A stretch of DNA of 64,000 bases. Origin: Xanthobacteraceae bacterium (lineage in GTDB: Bacteria > Pseudomonadota > Alphaproteobacteria > Rhizobiales > Xanthobacteraceae). Of the stretch, positions 24,338 through 35,153 are shown in pieces. The notes below the pieces were generated by a model that was given only the letters and a program-made list of their open reading frames with translations, was not told the origin of the DNA and did not search any database. The stretch is taken from the NCBI GenBank assembly GCA_022841625.1, contig JALHRD010000003.1:144309-208308 (forward strand), in the 5' to 3' direction. Position 1 is the first letter of the stretch. Each line of letters starts with the position of its first letter. The translations under genes were made by a program, and so were the position numbers.

Positions 24338-26809
24338 TTGCGCGAGAAGGAACTACGTATTGCGCTGGTATGCTTTGGCGGCGTTTCGCTCGCCATCTAC
24401 ATGCACGGCATCAGCAAGGAAATTCTCAAGCTGGTGCGCGCGTCGAGTGCCCTGCATCGGATGTCGGATCGCGGGCAGCGGCTTGAAGCCTCATATTTTG
24501 ACCGGTTCGATCGCGCCGATTCCGAATATGACACCGAGGAGTTCTATTTCGAATTGTTGCGCGAAATCGGTCGCGTGATCGACCTGCGTGTGGTCGTTGA
24601 CATCATCGCGGGCGCATCCGCGGGCGGCATTGTCGGAACCATGCTGGCGCGCGCCCTGACCCATGATCTGCGCGTCGAATCGATGCGCGATCTATGGCTC
24701 GACAATGCCGACGTGACGGTGCTGCTGTCACCCGACACCCGCGCAGGTGCCTGGAGCAAATGGTTCATCAAGCCGTTCCTCTGGGGCGCCGCGAAGACCG
24801 GCATGCTTGGGGCGATCCGGGACATTGAGGTCCGGCAAAAACTGTCGCTGTTCATGCGCTCGCGCTGGTTCCGACCGCCGCTCGATGGCCGCATCATGGC
24901 GGGCCTGATGTATGACGCGGTGACCTCGATGGGCCAGCCCGAGAGCCGACTGCAATCGCTGCTGCCGTCCGGCCATTCGCTCGATCTGTTTGTCTCGTTG
25001 ACCGATTTCCATGGCTATCACCAGTTGGTGCAGATTCACGATCCGCCGCTGATCCATGAGCGCGACCACAGCCATGTGCTGCATTTCTCGTATCAGCGTC
25101 GATCGGATGGCACGGTCGAGAGCGATTTCGATCTTGAAAATGCGGCTTCGCTCGCCTTCGCAGCGCGTGCGACCTCGTCGTTCCCTGGCGCGTTTCCACC
25201 AACCCGCATTATCGAGATGGACGAGGCGATCGCCTTGCGCGGAGCGACATGGCCGCGGCGCAAGCGGTTTATCGAGAAATCGTTTCAAAGCCACTTGCGC
25301 GCCGACGTCGATCCGACGCTGACGCCGTTCATCGATGGCGCGGTCCTTAACAACCGCCCGTTCCAACTCGCGATTTCGGCGATCCATGGCCGGCCGGCCT
25401 ATCGTCAGGTCGATCGCCGGCTGGTCTATATCGAGCCGCATCCGGCGCCGCCGGCAATGCCACAGCGCCAGCGGGTGCCGGGATTCTTCGCCACGCTACG
25501 GGGCGCGATGTCGGATATTCCGAGCGCGCAGCCGGTGACCAATGAATTGAACTGGGTGGTCGAGTTCAACGAGCGGGTGCGCCGCGTGCGCGCAATCAAC
25601 GACAGCGCGCGTCCGCAGATCAGCCGGCTGGTGGCGGGGGTGCTGCCGCAATCGCTGGACCGGGCGACCACGCCGCAGGAAGTGCGCGCGTGGCGCGAAC
25701 AGGTGAATGAACATGTCGCGCGCGATGCGGGCTTTGCCTATCAGGCTTATGTTCGGCTCAAGCTCGCATCGGTGCGGACTTTTGGCGCGCAACTTATCGT
25801 CAAGCTACGCGGCGCGCCGGAGCGCTCACCGCTTTCACGCGTCGTTGCGGAAATCATCGATGCCTGGGCGGTCCGCAAGGGTGTCGTCTACGAGGGCAGT
25901 GACACCAAGGCGCTGGAATTTGAGACCGCGGCCGAGGGCCATGTACCGGTATGGGTTCGCTATCTGCTGGCTTTTGATGTGAAGTATCGCGAGCGACGGC
26001 TGCATTTCCTGATTGAAGGACAGAACCGGCTTTACGGCTATATCGATCAGGCGCGATTCGGCGGGCTCGATCCCTTGGCGGTCGACCGGTTAAAGCGGTC
26101 GTTCTATGCGCAGCTCGACGAATTGCGACGCAAGGACCGCGCCGATTATTTCAGCCCCAAAGTTGTCGAACTGGTGCGTGACGTCATTCCGGACAAACCT
26201 ACTTCGGACGAGGTCAGGAATCTGCAGGTCTATGCGGCATCGTTCGTTGACAAGAACTTTGACAAGCTGGACCGATTGATCGAGACGCTGGCGGCCGAAA
26301 TCAAACTCGACGACAGCACGCGCGATCTTGACGAACTGCTGGCGTCGCTTGAGCCGGCGCGCTGGCATCCCGAGGTCCGCCGCGAAGTGTTGGTCAATTA
26401 CCTGGGCTTCCCGTTCTGGGACGTGCTGACATTTCCGATTGCCGCGGCGCGTGACATGGGCGAGATCAACGAGATCCTGGTCGATCGGATCAGTCCACAG
26501 GATACCCGCACCTTGAAGGGCTTCGAGGGCATTGGCAGTCTCAAGGGCATTGGCTTTGCGCATTTCGCGGCATTCCTGTCGCGCAGCTATCGCGAGAACG
26601 ATTATCTGCTCGGTCGGCTGCATGCGGCCGACCGGCTGATCGATGTCGTATGCGACGCCGCCGGTCGCGAAGCCGTCGGGGCGATCGACATGCTCGATCT
26701 GAAGAGGCGCGCGTTCAGCCGTATCGTCGATGCCGAAGAGAAGCACCTTGGCCAAAGCCAGGAACTGATCGCCGCCTTGCGCCGCTGCATCGCGGAGATT
26801 GGCAAGTAA
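24338..26809 (+). CDS. Patatin-like phospholipase family protein (DUF3376 type)
   Basis: This 823-residue cytoplasmic protein starts with a patatin domain. ALVCFGGVSLAIYMHG (9-24) forms the anion-hole region, GASAGG at 92-97 gives the nucleophile Ser94, and FIDGA near 331 gives the catalytic Asp. A long helical C-terminal half resembles the DUF3376 part of patatin-related proteins. A serine lipase or phospholipase activity is predicted; substrate unknown. TTG 24338 is the only plausible start: a stop lies 36 bases upstream in frame and GGGGAC precedes it. Its stop is directly adjacent to the stop of a convergent amidohydrolase remnant. Confidence 0.82.
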   Translation: MREKELRIALVCFGGVSLAIYMHGISKEILKLVRASSALHRMSDRGQRLEASYFDRFDRADSEYDTEEFYFELLREIGRVIDLRVVVDIIAGASAGGIVGTMLARALTHDLRVESMRDLWLDNADVTVLLSPDTRAGAWSKWFIKPFLWGAAKTGMLGAIRDIEVRQKLSLFMRSRWFRPPLDGRIMAGLMYDAVTSMGQPESRLQSLLPSGHSLDLFVSLTDFHGYHQLVQIHDPPLIHERDHSHVLHFSYQRRSDGTVESDFDLENAASLAFAARATSSFPGAFPPTRIIEMDEAIALRGATWPRRKRFIEKSFQSHLRADVDPTLTPFIDGAVLNNRPFQLAISAIHGRPAYRQVDRRLVYIEPHPAPPAMPQRQRVPGFFATLRGAMSDIPSAQPVTNELNWVVEFNERVRRVRAINDSARPQISRLVAGVLPQSLDRATTPQEVRAWREQVNEHVARDAGFAYQAYVRLKLASVRTFGAQLIVKLRGAPERSPLSRVVAEIIDAWAVRKGVVYEGSDTKALEFETAAEGHVPVWVRYLLAFDVKYRERRLHFLIEGQNRLYGYIDQARFGGLDPLAVDRLKRSFYAQLDELRRKDRADYFSPKVVELVRDVIPDKPTSDEVRNLQVYAASFVDKNFDKLDRLIETLAAEIKLDDSTRDLDELLASLEPARWHPEVRREVLVNYLGFPFWDVLTFPIAAARDMGEINEILVDRISPQDTRTLKGFEGIGSLKGIGFAHFAAFLSRSYRENDYLLGRLHAADRLIDVVCDAAGREAVGAIDMLDLKRRAFSRIVDAEEKHLGQSQELIAALRRCIAEIGK

Positions 26810-27073
26810 CTACGCCGATTTCAGATGCGGCAGCAGCCGGATGGCGTTGTTGCTTTCGACCGCCCTGAGGTCGGAATCCGACAGCCCCGCGGTCAACAGA
26901 TCGTTGGCGTTTTCGGCGATCGACACATTGGAATAGTCGGCGCCAAGTAGGATTTGCGATACCGGCGCGAATTCAAGCAGCGCCGCGAGGTTGGACGCGT
27001 AGGCCGCGTTGGCAGTTTCGTAATGGAGCCGCTTAAGCTCAAAGTCGACGCTGCCATGCGAAAAAGATCCAGC
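26810..27073 (-). pseudogene. Amidohydrolase remnant (C-terminal 85 or so residues)
   Basis: An open minus-strand frame ends at TAG 26812-26810 and reads SFSHGSVDFELKRLHYETAN, then LLEFAPVSQILLGADYS and AENANDLL, finishing NNAIRLLPHLKSA. This is the C-terminal end of an ACMSD-type metal-dependent hydrolase, with the Asp of LGADYS at the usual FGSDYP position. The frame continues only into the 3' end of hemB, so the N-terminal three quarters, including the metal-binding HxH, are absent. Three intact relatives occur at 28892, 37209 and 38273. It is best read as a decayed gene cut by a rearrangement at the hemB 3' end. Confidence 0.75.
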
Positions 27074-27093
27074 GCACCCGAACCGAGTGGCGC

Positions 27094-28863
<1,770 letters not shown>

Positions 28864-28891
28864 CTGTGCTCGGCGCGTCAAGGAGCGTAGC

Positions 28892-29902
28892 GTGATTGTC
28901 GATTTCCAACAGCATTACACACCGCCTGAACTCTTGAAGGGCAAAAGCGACGCGGTTTCGGTCCAGCTCGATGAGCATGGCAACCCGTGTTACCTGCTTA
29001 ATCCATTGCTGTCGGATCTGGCCGCGCATGTGCGAATGATGGATCGCGCCGGCATTGATGCCGGCGTCCTGACTTGCGGGTCCGGTTTTGATCAGCCCGA
29101 TCTTGCGATCTGTCGGTTGATCAACGATCGCATGAAGCAAGCCACCATCGATTTTCCGGGGCGTTTTATCGGCCTTGCCCATGTGCCGGCATTGAAGCCG
29201 GCGGAAGCCGCGGCGGAGATGAAGCGCTGCGCGGTCGATCTCGGGCTTCCCGGGGTCGTGATCGGTTCGGAACTGCAGGGCCAGGCGCTTGACGCAGAGG
29301 CCTTACGACCGTTCTGGCGCGCCGCCGCCGACCTCGGCCTCTATGTGTTCATCCACCCGCTGCCCAATGTCATTCGCTGGGAGCATATGAATGCCGACGA
29401 TCTCGGTCGCATGCTCGGCTGGCAGTTCTCCTTGATGGTGGCGGCGGTGCGCATGATCAATAGTGGTCTGCTCGATGAGCTGCCGACATTGAACGTGCAG
29501 TTCTCCCACTTCGCCGCTGGCCTCGGCCGTTATTTGGGGCGCATCCGTGGATTCCAGCAACGCGACCGGTGGGGAACGGCTGATGTCCCGCGTCACGGTC
29601 GTCGGCCAAAACGTTCATTCGATCATTATCTGGAAAACCGATTGTTCTATGACTGCGCTGGCTGGGCCGGTCCCAATCACGCGGCGGATTGGGGCGCGGA
29701 ATGGGTGCGTTTTGGGTTGCAAGAAGTGGCGTTGTCGCAGACCGTATTCGCGACCGACTATCCGCAGGCGGTGCGTGATCCGCAGGAGGTCGCCGAATAC
29801 GTCGCCGCGGTGCGGGCATTGGGGCCGAATGCGCGCGCCATGGTCGACGGCCTTAACGCCGAAAAACTCATTCCAAATTTGAAGCGACGTTTGCGTAAAT
29901 AA
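28892..29902 (+). CDS. Amidohydrolase (ACMSD-like decarboxylase/hydrolase family)
   Basis: This 336-residue TIM-barrel metalloenzyme starts MIVDFQQHYTPPELL, where the usual metal-binding HxH is replaced by QQHY: only one His of the pair is in place. A His in YVFIHPLPN, SHFAAG and the C-terminal FATDYPQ (catalytic Asp) follow. ACMSD-type enzymes act on ring-cleavage acids; the substrate here is unknown. It starts with GTG behind AAGGAGCG. The next gene (mmsB-like) follows after 28 bases, so the two may form an operon. Confidence 0.8.
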   Translation: MIVDFQQHYTPPELLKGKSDAVSVQLDEHGNPCYLLNPLLSDLAAHVRMMDRAGIDAGVLTCGSGFDQPDLAICRLINDRMKQATIDFPGRFIGLAHVPALKPAEAAAEMKRCAVDLGLPGVVIGSELQGQALDAEALRPFWRAAADLGLYVFIHPLPNVIRWEHMNADDLGRMLGWQFSLMVAAVRMINSGLLDELPTLNVQFSHFAAGLGRYLGRIRGFQQRDRWGTADVPRHGRRPKRSFDHYLENRLFYDCAGWAGPNHAADWGAEWVRFGLQEVALSQTVFATDYPQAVRDPQEVAEYVAAVRALGPNARAMVDGLNAEKLIPNLKRRLRK

Positions 29903-29930
29903 CGCGTGACGCGGCTACGGGGGGCGGGCG

Positions 29931-30887
29931 ATGACACAGATCGGATTTATCGGGCTCGGCAATATGGGTCTGCCGATGGCGCGCAATCTGATGAAGGCCG
30001 GGCACGCGGTGACCGGCTACGACGTCGACCATGGCATGACCGATCGCTTCGCGACGGCGGGCGGGGTTGCGGCGACGGCGCTCGACATGGCGTGCATGGG
30101 CGCGGAGGTCATCGTCACCATGCTGCCGGCCGGAAAAGACGTGCGAGAGGTTTATCTCGGGCGCGGCGGCGTGCTGGCGTCCGCTCAGCAAGGCGCGCTG
30201 TTGATCGATGCCTCGACGGTTGATATCGAGACAACGCGCGTCGTCGCCGCCGCGGCGCAAGTCAATGAGTTGGCGATGGTGGACGCCCCGGTATCGGGTG
30301 GGGTCGCCGGCGCGGAGGCGGGTACTCTCGCATTTATGGTGGGCGGCAGCGATCGGGCGGTCGCACGCGCGCAACCGTTCCTTGCGGCGATGGGCAAGAC
30401 CATCGTCCATGCCGGCGGTCCGGGGCACGGCCAGGCGGTCAAGATTTGCAACAACATGATCCTTGGCGTGTCGATGATCGCGGTCTCGGAAGCTTTCCTG
30501 CTGGCGGAAAAACTCGGTATCGATCCGCAAAAATTGTTCGATATTGCTTCGCAGGCGTCAGGCCAGTGCTGGGCGATGACCCATTGCTGTCCGGTGCCGG
30601 GGCCGGTGCCAAGTTCGGCGGCCAACCGCGATTATCGGGCCGGCTTTTCGGCGGCGATGATGCTCAAGGATTTGAAGCTCGCGCAGGAGGCGGCGAAAAC
30701 GGCCGGCGCCACGGTGCCGATCGGCGCGGCGGCCGCCGCGCTCTATCGATTGTTTGTTGAGGACGGCAGCGCCGAAATGGATTTCTCCGGCATCATTACA
30801 TTCCTGCGCGGTCCTCAGGAAGCAAATGAAACGCCTGACGACGAACAGGCAGCACGGGTTCCGGAAACCGAGGTTGCAAACAATTAA
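29931..30887 (+). CDS. 3-hydroxyisobutyrate dehydrogenase-like beta-hydroxyacid dehydrogenase
   Basis: This 318-residue NAD(P)-dependent enzyme opens with the Rossmann motif GFIGLGNMGLPMARNLMKAGH. DAPVSGGVAGAEAGTLAFMVGG is the substrate-binding signature, and GHGQAVKICNNM carries the catalytic Lys. These motifs and length match MmsB of valine catabolism, but related enzymes use tartronate semialdehyde or other hydroxyacids. The disordered acidic tail (about 20 residues) is an extra. Located 28 bases after an amidohydrolase gene. Confidence 0.85.
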   Translation: MTQIGFIGLGNMGLPMARNLMKAGHAVTGYDVDHGMTDRFATAGGVAATALDMACMGAEVIVTMLPAGKDVREVYLGRGGVLASAQQGALLIDASTVDIETTRVVAAAAQVNELAMVDAPVSGGVAGAEAGTLAFMVGGSDRAVARAQPFLAAMGKTIVHAGGPGHGQAVKICNNMILGVSMIAVSEAFLLAEKLGIDPQKLFDIASQASGQCWAMTHCCPVPGPVPSSAANRDYRAGFSAAMMLKDLKLAQEAAKTAGATVPIGAAAAALYRLFVEDGSAEMDFSGIITFLRGPQEANETPDDEQAARVPETEVANN

Positions 30888-31201
30888 CCGTCGCGCCGCC
30901 GTCGTGCTGGCTTTAACGAATTGCTAGGGTTGCGATTTCGTAACGCGTTATCGGGGGCGCCGCCGATTTGCGTGCGAATGCGGGCGCTGGCATTCGAGCG
31001 TCAAACGCTTGTTGCGATATCCGCTAGAATTCAGCGCGTAATTGATCGTTCACTTTGGCAAATAAACTCTATCTTCAGTCTATTACTTAAGCCGAATTTA
31101 GACGCTGGCCGTTAAGGTCGCATTTCACGATGGGAAGCAGGGCCTCGTCGTGCGTAATAAAACGATAAAAAATACCAGGTATCGAACAGAGAGGGCGTCA
31201 C
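30888..31201. other. Intergenic region upstream of the MarR-type regulator
   Basis: These 314 bases are noticeably A/T-rich between 31030 and 31180 (GATCGTTCACTTTGGCAAAT, later AATAAAACGATAAAAAATAC), as expected for a regulated promoter. No coding frame with a credible start, no RNA gene and no clear palindromic operator was seen. GAGAGGG before 31202 is the ribosome-binding site of the next gene. Confidence 0.45.
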
Positions 31202-31714
31202 ATGAAGGCCGTAGCACAGGCGGTCGAGCCGGCCGATCGGGAAGTACGGTTCGATAGTATCCGTCCGTTCTATCTCGAAGCGTTGACATTGGTGGAGCGT
31301 TTGCACCGCCGATTGCTCGATGTGATCAAGGATGAGTTTGATCGCCGCAGCCGCGCCGACATCAACTCGGTTCAGGCGTTGCTGTTGTACAATATCGGGG
31401 ACAAGGAATTGACCGCCGGCGAACTTCGCACGCGTGGTTACTACCTCGGCTCCAACGTGTCGTACAATTTGAAGAAGCTCGTCGAGATGGGCTTCCTCGA
31501 TCATCAGCGGTCGCGAGTCGACCGCCGGTCGGTGCGCATCAAGCTGACCGATAAGGGCCGTGAAGTCCGCGACATCGTGGAAAGCCTTTATCAGAAGCAC
31601 GTTCGGACCGTTGAGCAGGTGGGCGGCATCAACTCGGCTGAGTTCGAGACGCTCAACAAGTCGCTGCATCGGCTGGAGCGGTTCTGGACCGATCAGATCT
31701 TGTATCGACTGTAA
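31202..31714 (+). CDS. MarR-family winged-helix regulator, LdtR-like
   Basis: This 170-residue cytoplasmic transcription factor has a central winged helix (about 55-115). NSVQALLLYNIGDKELTAGEL leads into the recognition helix YLGSNVSYNLKKLVEMG, then a wing with RSRVDRRSVRIKLTDKG. The combination strongly recalls LdtR of Sinorhizobium and Liberibacter, which controls an L,D-transpeptidase and osmotic tolerance (identification from memory). A Rho-independent terminator follows at 31738. The following Bug-type gene has its own ribosome-binding site and probably its own promoter. Confidence 0.8.
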   Translation: MKAVAQAVEPADREVRFDSIRPFYLEALTLVERLHRRLLDVIKDEFDRRSRADINSVQALLLYNIGDKELTAGELRTRGYYLGSNVSYNLKKLVEMGFLDHQRSRVDRRSVRIKLTDKGREVRDIVESLYQKHVRTVEQVGGINSAEFETLNKSLHRLERFWTDQILYRL

Positions 31715-31737
31715 TCTTCGCTTTTCTGGCGGTCCTT

Positions 31738-31765
31738 GCCCTGGCCTCACGGCCGGGGCTTTTTT
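31738..31765 (+). terminator. Rho-independent terminator after the LdtR-like gene
   Basis: GCCCTGGCC, a TCAC loop and GGCCGGGGC form a 9-bp stem (one mismatch) followed directly by six T residues. It begins 24 bases after the regulator's stop codon. Confidence 0.85.
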
Positions 31766-31849
31766 CGATCTGCCACGGCGGGGCAGCGCGTTCGCGCGGT
31801 CCGGCTTTGCGCTATACTGCTTCCCGAACTCATGGGGAGCAATCGATCG

Positions 31850-32821
31850 ATGACCAGGCGCCTTTTCATCGTCTTGTTTGCAATCGTGATAACCGGGCTC
31901 GCCAGCTCCGCGTGGGCGCAAGCCGATTATCCGGCACGCTCGGTCAAGCTGGTGGTGCCGTTCGCCGCCGGTGGGCCGACCGATGTGGTGGCGCGCATTC
32001 TGGGCGATATGCTGACGGCGCGCTGGGGCGGCCAGTCGGTGGTGATCGAGAACCGGCCCGGCGCCGGCACCATCGTGGCCACCGCGGCGGTCGCGAATGC
32101 GCCCAAGGATGGCTACACGTTTCTGATCGCCACCAATTCGCTGCTGATCAATCCGGCGATCGGCCAGAAGCTGCCTTACGACACCTTGAAGGATCTGGCC
32201 GCGGTGACAATGATTGCGACCCAGCCGGTCGCGCTGGTGGCCAACAAGGCGTTTGCGCCGAACACGGTTCAAGAGCTTGTCGCGCTTGCCAAGACCAGCG
32301 CCGAGCCGCTCAATTTCACTTCGCCCGGTCCGCGCGGGGTGGGGCATCTCGCCGGCGAAATGCTGCAACAGCGCGCCGGTATCAAGCTGCAGCACATCAA
32401 TTACAACGGCAGCGCGCCCGCGCTGGTCGATCTGATCGCCGGGCGCGTTCCGGTGATGTTCGATATCTGGCATTCGGCGAAGCGCTATGTCGATAGCGGC
32501 GAACTCAAATTGATTGCCGGCGCCAGTTCGGAACGGCTTGGCGACGCGCCGCACGTGCCGACGATCGGCGAGGCCTTTCCTGGATTTGCGGTGATGGCGG
32601 TCAATGCGCTGTACGGACCGGCCGGCATTCCCGCGCCAGTGCTGGCGAAGGCCTCCGCCGATGTCCGCGCGGTGGTGGAATCCGCCGAATTCAAGGGCAA
32701 GACCAAGCACCTGGGAATTCAGGCCTGGGGGACGACGCCGGCGGAGCTTGATGCGTGGACCCGCAAGGAAATCGCCGGTTGGGCCGCAGTCGCCAAGGCG
32801 GCCAATATCAAGGTAGACTAA
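31850..32821 (+). CDS. Tripartite tricarboxylate transporter receptor (Bug family)
   Basis: This 323-residue periplasmic binding protein has a signal peptide ending SSAWAQA. The Bug-family landmarks follow: YPARSVKLVVPFAAGGPTDVVAR, ENRPGAGTIVAT and DGYTFLIATNS. Family members bind carboxylates for TctAB permeases or act as sensors. No tctA/tctB gene is in the window, so it is an orphan receptor. ATG 31850 is preferred over an earlier in-frame codon because it begins the signal peptide and GGGGAGC precedes it. The next gene starts 31 bases later. Confidence 0.9.
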   Translation: MTRRLFIVLFAIVITGLASSAWAQADYPARSVKLVVPFAAGGPTDVVARILGDMLTARWGGQSVVIENRPGAGTIVATAAVANAPKDGYTFLIATNSLLINPAIGQKLPYDTLKDLAAVTMIATQPVALVANKAFAPNTVQELVALAKTSAEPLNFTSPGPRGVGHLAGEMLQQRAGIKLQHINYNGSAPALVDLIAGRVPVMFDIWHSAKRYVDSGELKLIAGASSERLGDAPHVPTIGEAFPGFAVMAVNALYGPAGIPAPVLAKASADVRAVVESAEFKGKTKHLGIQAWGTTPAELDAWTRKEIAGWAAVAKAANIKVD

Positions 32822-32852
32822 AACAACTGGGACCCCGGCCGAGGAGAGTGCC

Positions 32853-33686
32853 ATGAGCGCCATTGCCGAGCTTGAGACCGCTCCGAGCGTGATCGAGGCG
32901 ACGGTCAATTACGTCGAGAACAACGGCGAGCGGCTGTTCACCTTCACCGGCGCGCCGGGCTCGAACGACAAACGCTCCGGCGGCAAATACGACCCGCGTC
33001 AGGTCAAAATTCACAATGGCCGTCTGGAAGTGGATCGATTCGCGCTGGAGCGTCACGGCTTTCGGTTTGTCGGGCATCCCACGACCATGCGGGATTTCTA
33101 TGACGAGGACGAAATCCGGCGGGTCTATTATCCGGAAATGATCGCGCTGATCAAAGCCGAGAGCGGCGCCAAGCGTGTGGTGGTGTTCGACCACACCTTG
33201 CGCACCGCCGACGACGAACTGCGCGAGGCCAAGAAAATCCGCGAAGTCGTCCGCCGCGCTCATAACGACTATACCGAATGGTCAGGCCCGCAGCGGGTAC
33301 GCGATATTCTGCCCGACGAAGCCGAGGATCTGCTCAAGCGTCGCTTTGCGATCATCCAGGTGTGGCGGCCAATTCGGCATCCGGTCGAGACCTTCCCGTT
33401 GGCGATTTGCGATGCCCGCAGTGTGGCGTTTGACGATTTCATCATTTCCGAACGGCTCTATCCCGGTCGCAAGGGTCAGACCTATGCCTGTGCCTACAAT
33501 CCGGCGCACCATTGGTACTGGTTCCCGCGCATGCGCCGCGAGGAAGCGCTGGTGTTCAAGGTTTACGATTCGCAAAAGGAAGGCGTCGCCCGTTGGACCG
33601 CCCACACCGCGTTTGAGGATCCGACCACGCCGCCGAACGCGCGCCCGCGCGAAAGCATCGAGATCAGGACCTTGGCGTTTTTCTGA
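32853..33686 (+). CDS. CmcJ/NvfI-type oxidoreductase
   Basis: This 277-residue cytoplasmic protein resembles the CmcJ/NvfI (also AsaB-like) family of predicted Fe(II)/2-oxoglutarate-like enzymes linked to cephamycin and fungal metabolite pathways. Features are VNYVENNGERLFTFTGAPG, VVVFDHTLR, HNDYT, IIQVWRPI and the closing RESIEIRTLAFF. The substrate is unknown; most bacterial members occur next to catabolic genes. It lies 31 bases after the Bug-type receptor and may share its transcript. Its last 23 bases overlap the 3' end of the convergent HupE-like gene. Confidence 0.8.
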   Translation: MSAIAELETAPSVIEATVNYVENNGERLFTFTGAPGSNDKRSGGKYDPRQVKIHNGRLEVDRFALERHGFRFVGHPTTMRDFYDEDEIRRVYYPEMIALIKAESGAKRVVVFDHTLRTADDELREAKKIREVVRRAHNDYTEWSGPQRVRDILPDEAEDLLKRRFAIIQVWRPIRHPVETFPLAICDARSVAFDDFIISERLYPGRKGQTYACAYNPAHHWYWFPRMRREEALVFKVYDSQKEGVARWTAHTAFEDPTTPPNARPRESIEIRTLAFF

Positions 33687-35037
33687 AGGCGTCCGCAGCA
33701 ATCCAGCGCCCGAGCCAGCCACGTGCAAGCCACACCGCGGCGGCAAGAATCAACACCGCCATGAGTCCCCGCATCGCGCTGGCGAGGAAGGCGGCATCGA
33801 GCGTGGGATATGGAAATTTCACAAGTTGACCGCCCCGTTCGAGCATCCAATGCCATCCGGTGTGCGCCACCAGTGCTGACAGAATGATAATGCCGATGCG
33901 TTCCGGAACCACGAAGCGGAACAGCAGTGCAAGCGCCGGCATCAGCACGAGCAGTGCGGCAAGTTGGCCAAGCTCGACACCGATATTGAAGGCGAATAGC
34001 GACGAGACGAGATGGTTGCCGGCGAATTGCAGAGATTCGCGCAATGCGAACGCAAATCCGAATCCGTGAACGACCCCGAACCCGAAAGCGACGATCCAGC
34101 GATACTCTATGCCGCTTTCGGTGGGTGATCCTCGCGCGGCTTGAACGATATTCTCCAGCGCCATGTAGACGATGGTGATGGCGATCAACGTCTCGATCAG
34201 AGGCGGAAACCAAAGTCCGTCCGGCACGAATCCCAATGCGGCCGCGACCAGTGAGATCGAGTGGCCGACCGTGAAAGCGGTAACAATAATAACAAGCGGC
34301 CGCATCCGCCGGAACGGAATCACAAGGCACAGCAGAAACAGCAGGTGATCGATCCCTTCGATGATGTGCCAGAAGCCCGACACCACGAAACGCAATGCAG
34401 CCTGATGCCAGCGCGGATCGAGCGCGATCAGGCCAGGATCGCCGTGAAACTCAAATGCCCGCGTTGCGCCGTCTGGCGTCAGGAAGCGAAGCGCTGTCGT
34501 GACCGTCCGGGCGAACCGGTCGACGCGTAGGCGGATGGCGAATTCCGAGCGGTCGGATTGAATCGGATATTCGAGCAGCACGTCGACGAATTGTTGGTTC
34601 CAATAGAGATCCATGCTGCTGGGCAGTGGAGCGCCCCGCACATGCGCGAGGGCGTCTTCGTAGCTACCGAAAGATTTGTTGGACGGAAGCGATACCAGGA
34701 AATTGACGATGCGCGGGCTTGGCAGCGGTGTGCCGTTTTCGAAGGTCGTGATGTTGTCGGTGAGGTAAAGCTTGATCGCGCCGCGCAGTGCCTCGTCGGC
34801 GCGGGTAAGGTCGAGATAGCCCGGCCCGCGCGTGGGGTATTCGACTTCGACCATTGCTGCGAGCGGCACGCGCAGCAACAGGTGAGCCCGCTCGCCGGCC
34901 GGCTTGAAAAAGGCGGCGATCTTCACCGTGTTGGGGATTTCATGCGCCCCAGCGACGAACGCAACCGCGCATATGAGCAATGCGGCGAACGCGGTGGCCG
35001 GGCGCCGCCGGAGCGTGGCAAATCCATGAAAACGCAC
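33664..35037 (-). CDS. HupE/UreJ-like membrane protein
   Basis: This 457-residue protein has a signal peptide (ending FVAGAHE). A periplasmic region of about 180 residues follows, then a C-terminal membrane half with about seven segments. GFWHIIEGIDHLLFLLCLV, TAFTVGHSISLVAAA and FGFGVVHGFGFA carry the His/Asp pattern of HupE/UreJ nickel or cobalt carriers. Metal transport is inferred. The long N-terminal domain is typical of the HupE_2 subgroup. No hydrogenase, urease or B12 genes lie near. The start is GTG at 35037 behind GGGAGACC; it overlaps the convergent CmcJ-type gene by 23 bases. Confidence 0.8.
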   Translation of the reverse strand: MRFHGFATLRRRPATAFAALLICAVAFVAGAHEIPNTVKIAAFFKPAGERAHLLLRVPLAAMVEVEYPTRGPGYLDLTRADEALRGAIKLYLTDNITTFENGTPLPSPRIVNFLVSLPSNKSFGSYEDALAHVRGAPLPSSMDLYWNQQFVDVLLEYPIQSDRSEFAIRLRVDRFARTVTTALRFLTPDGATRAFEFHGDPGLIALDPRWHQAALRFVVSGFWHIIEGIDHLLFLLCLVIPFRRMRPLVIIVTAFTVGHSISLVAAALGFVPDGLWFPPLIETLIAITIVYMALENIVQAARGSPTESGIEYRWIVAFGFGVVHGFGFAFALRESLQFAGNHLVSSLFAFNIGVELGQLAALLVLMPALALLFRFVVPERIGIIILSALVAHTGWHWMLERGGQLVKFPYPTLDAAFLASAMRGLMAVLILAAAVWLARGWLGRWIAADAFRKTPRS

Positions 35038-35153
35038 GCGTTTGGTCTCCCAATATATTACGTTAGGGGAACTTGAAGCCGCCTTACAAGCCCCTCGGCT
35101 TGGCCTATAATGTTCAAAAGCCTGGATAGCCGTATCCGGTTCGGGAGGAGCCC

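Noticed and set aside
30921..31115. Possible 64-codon gene before the LdtR-like regulator
   Set aside because: No ribosome-binding site, no recognisable pattern, and it covers the A/T-rich promoter region.
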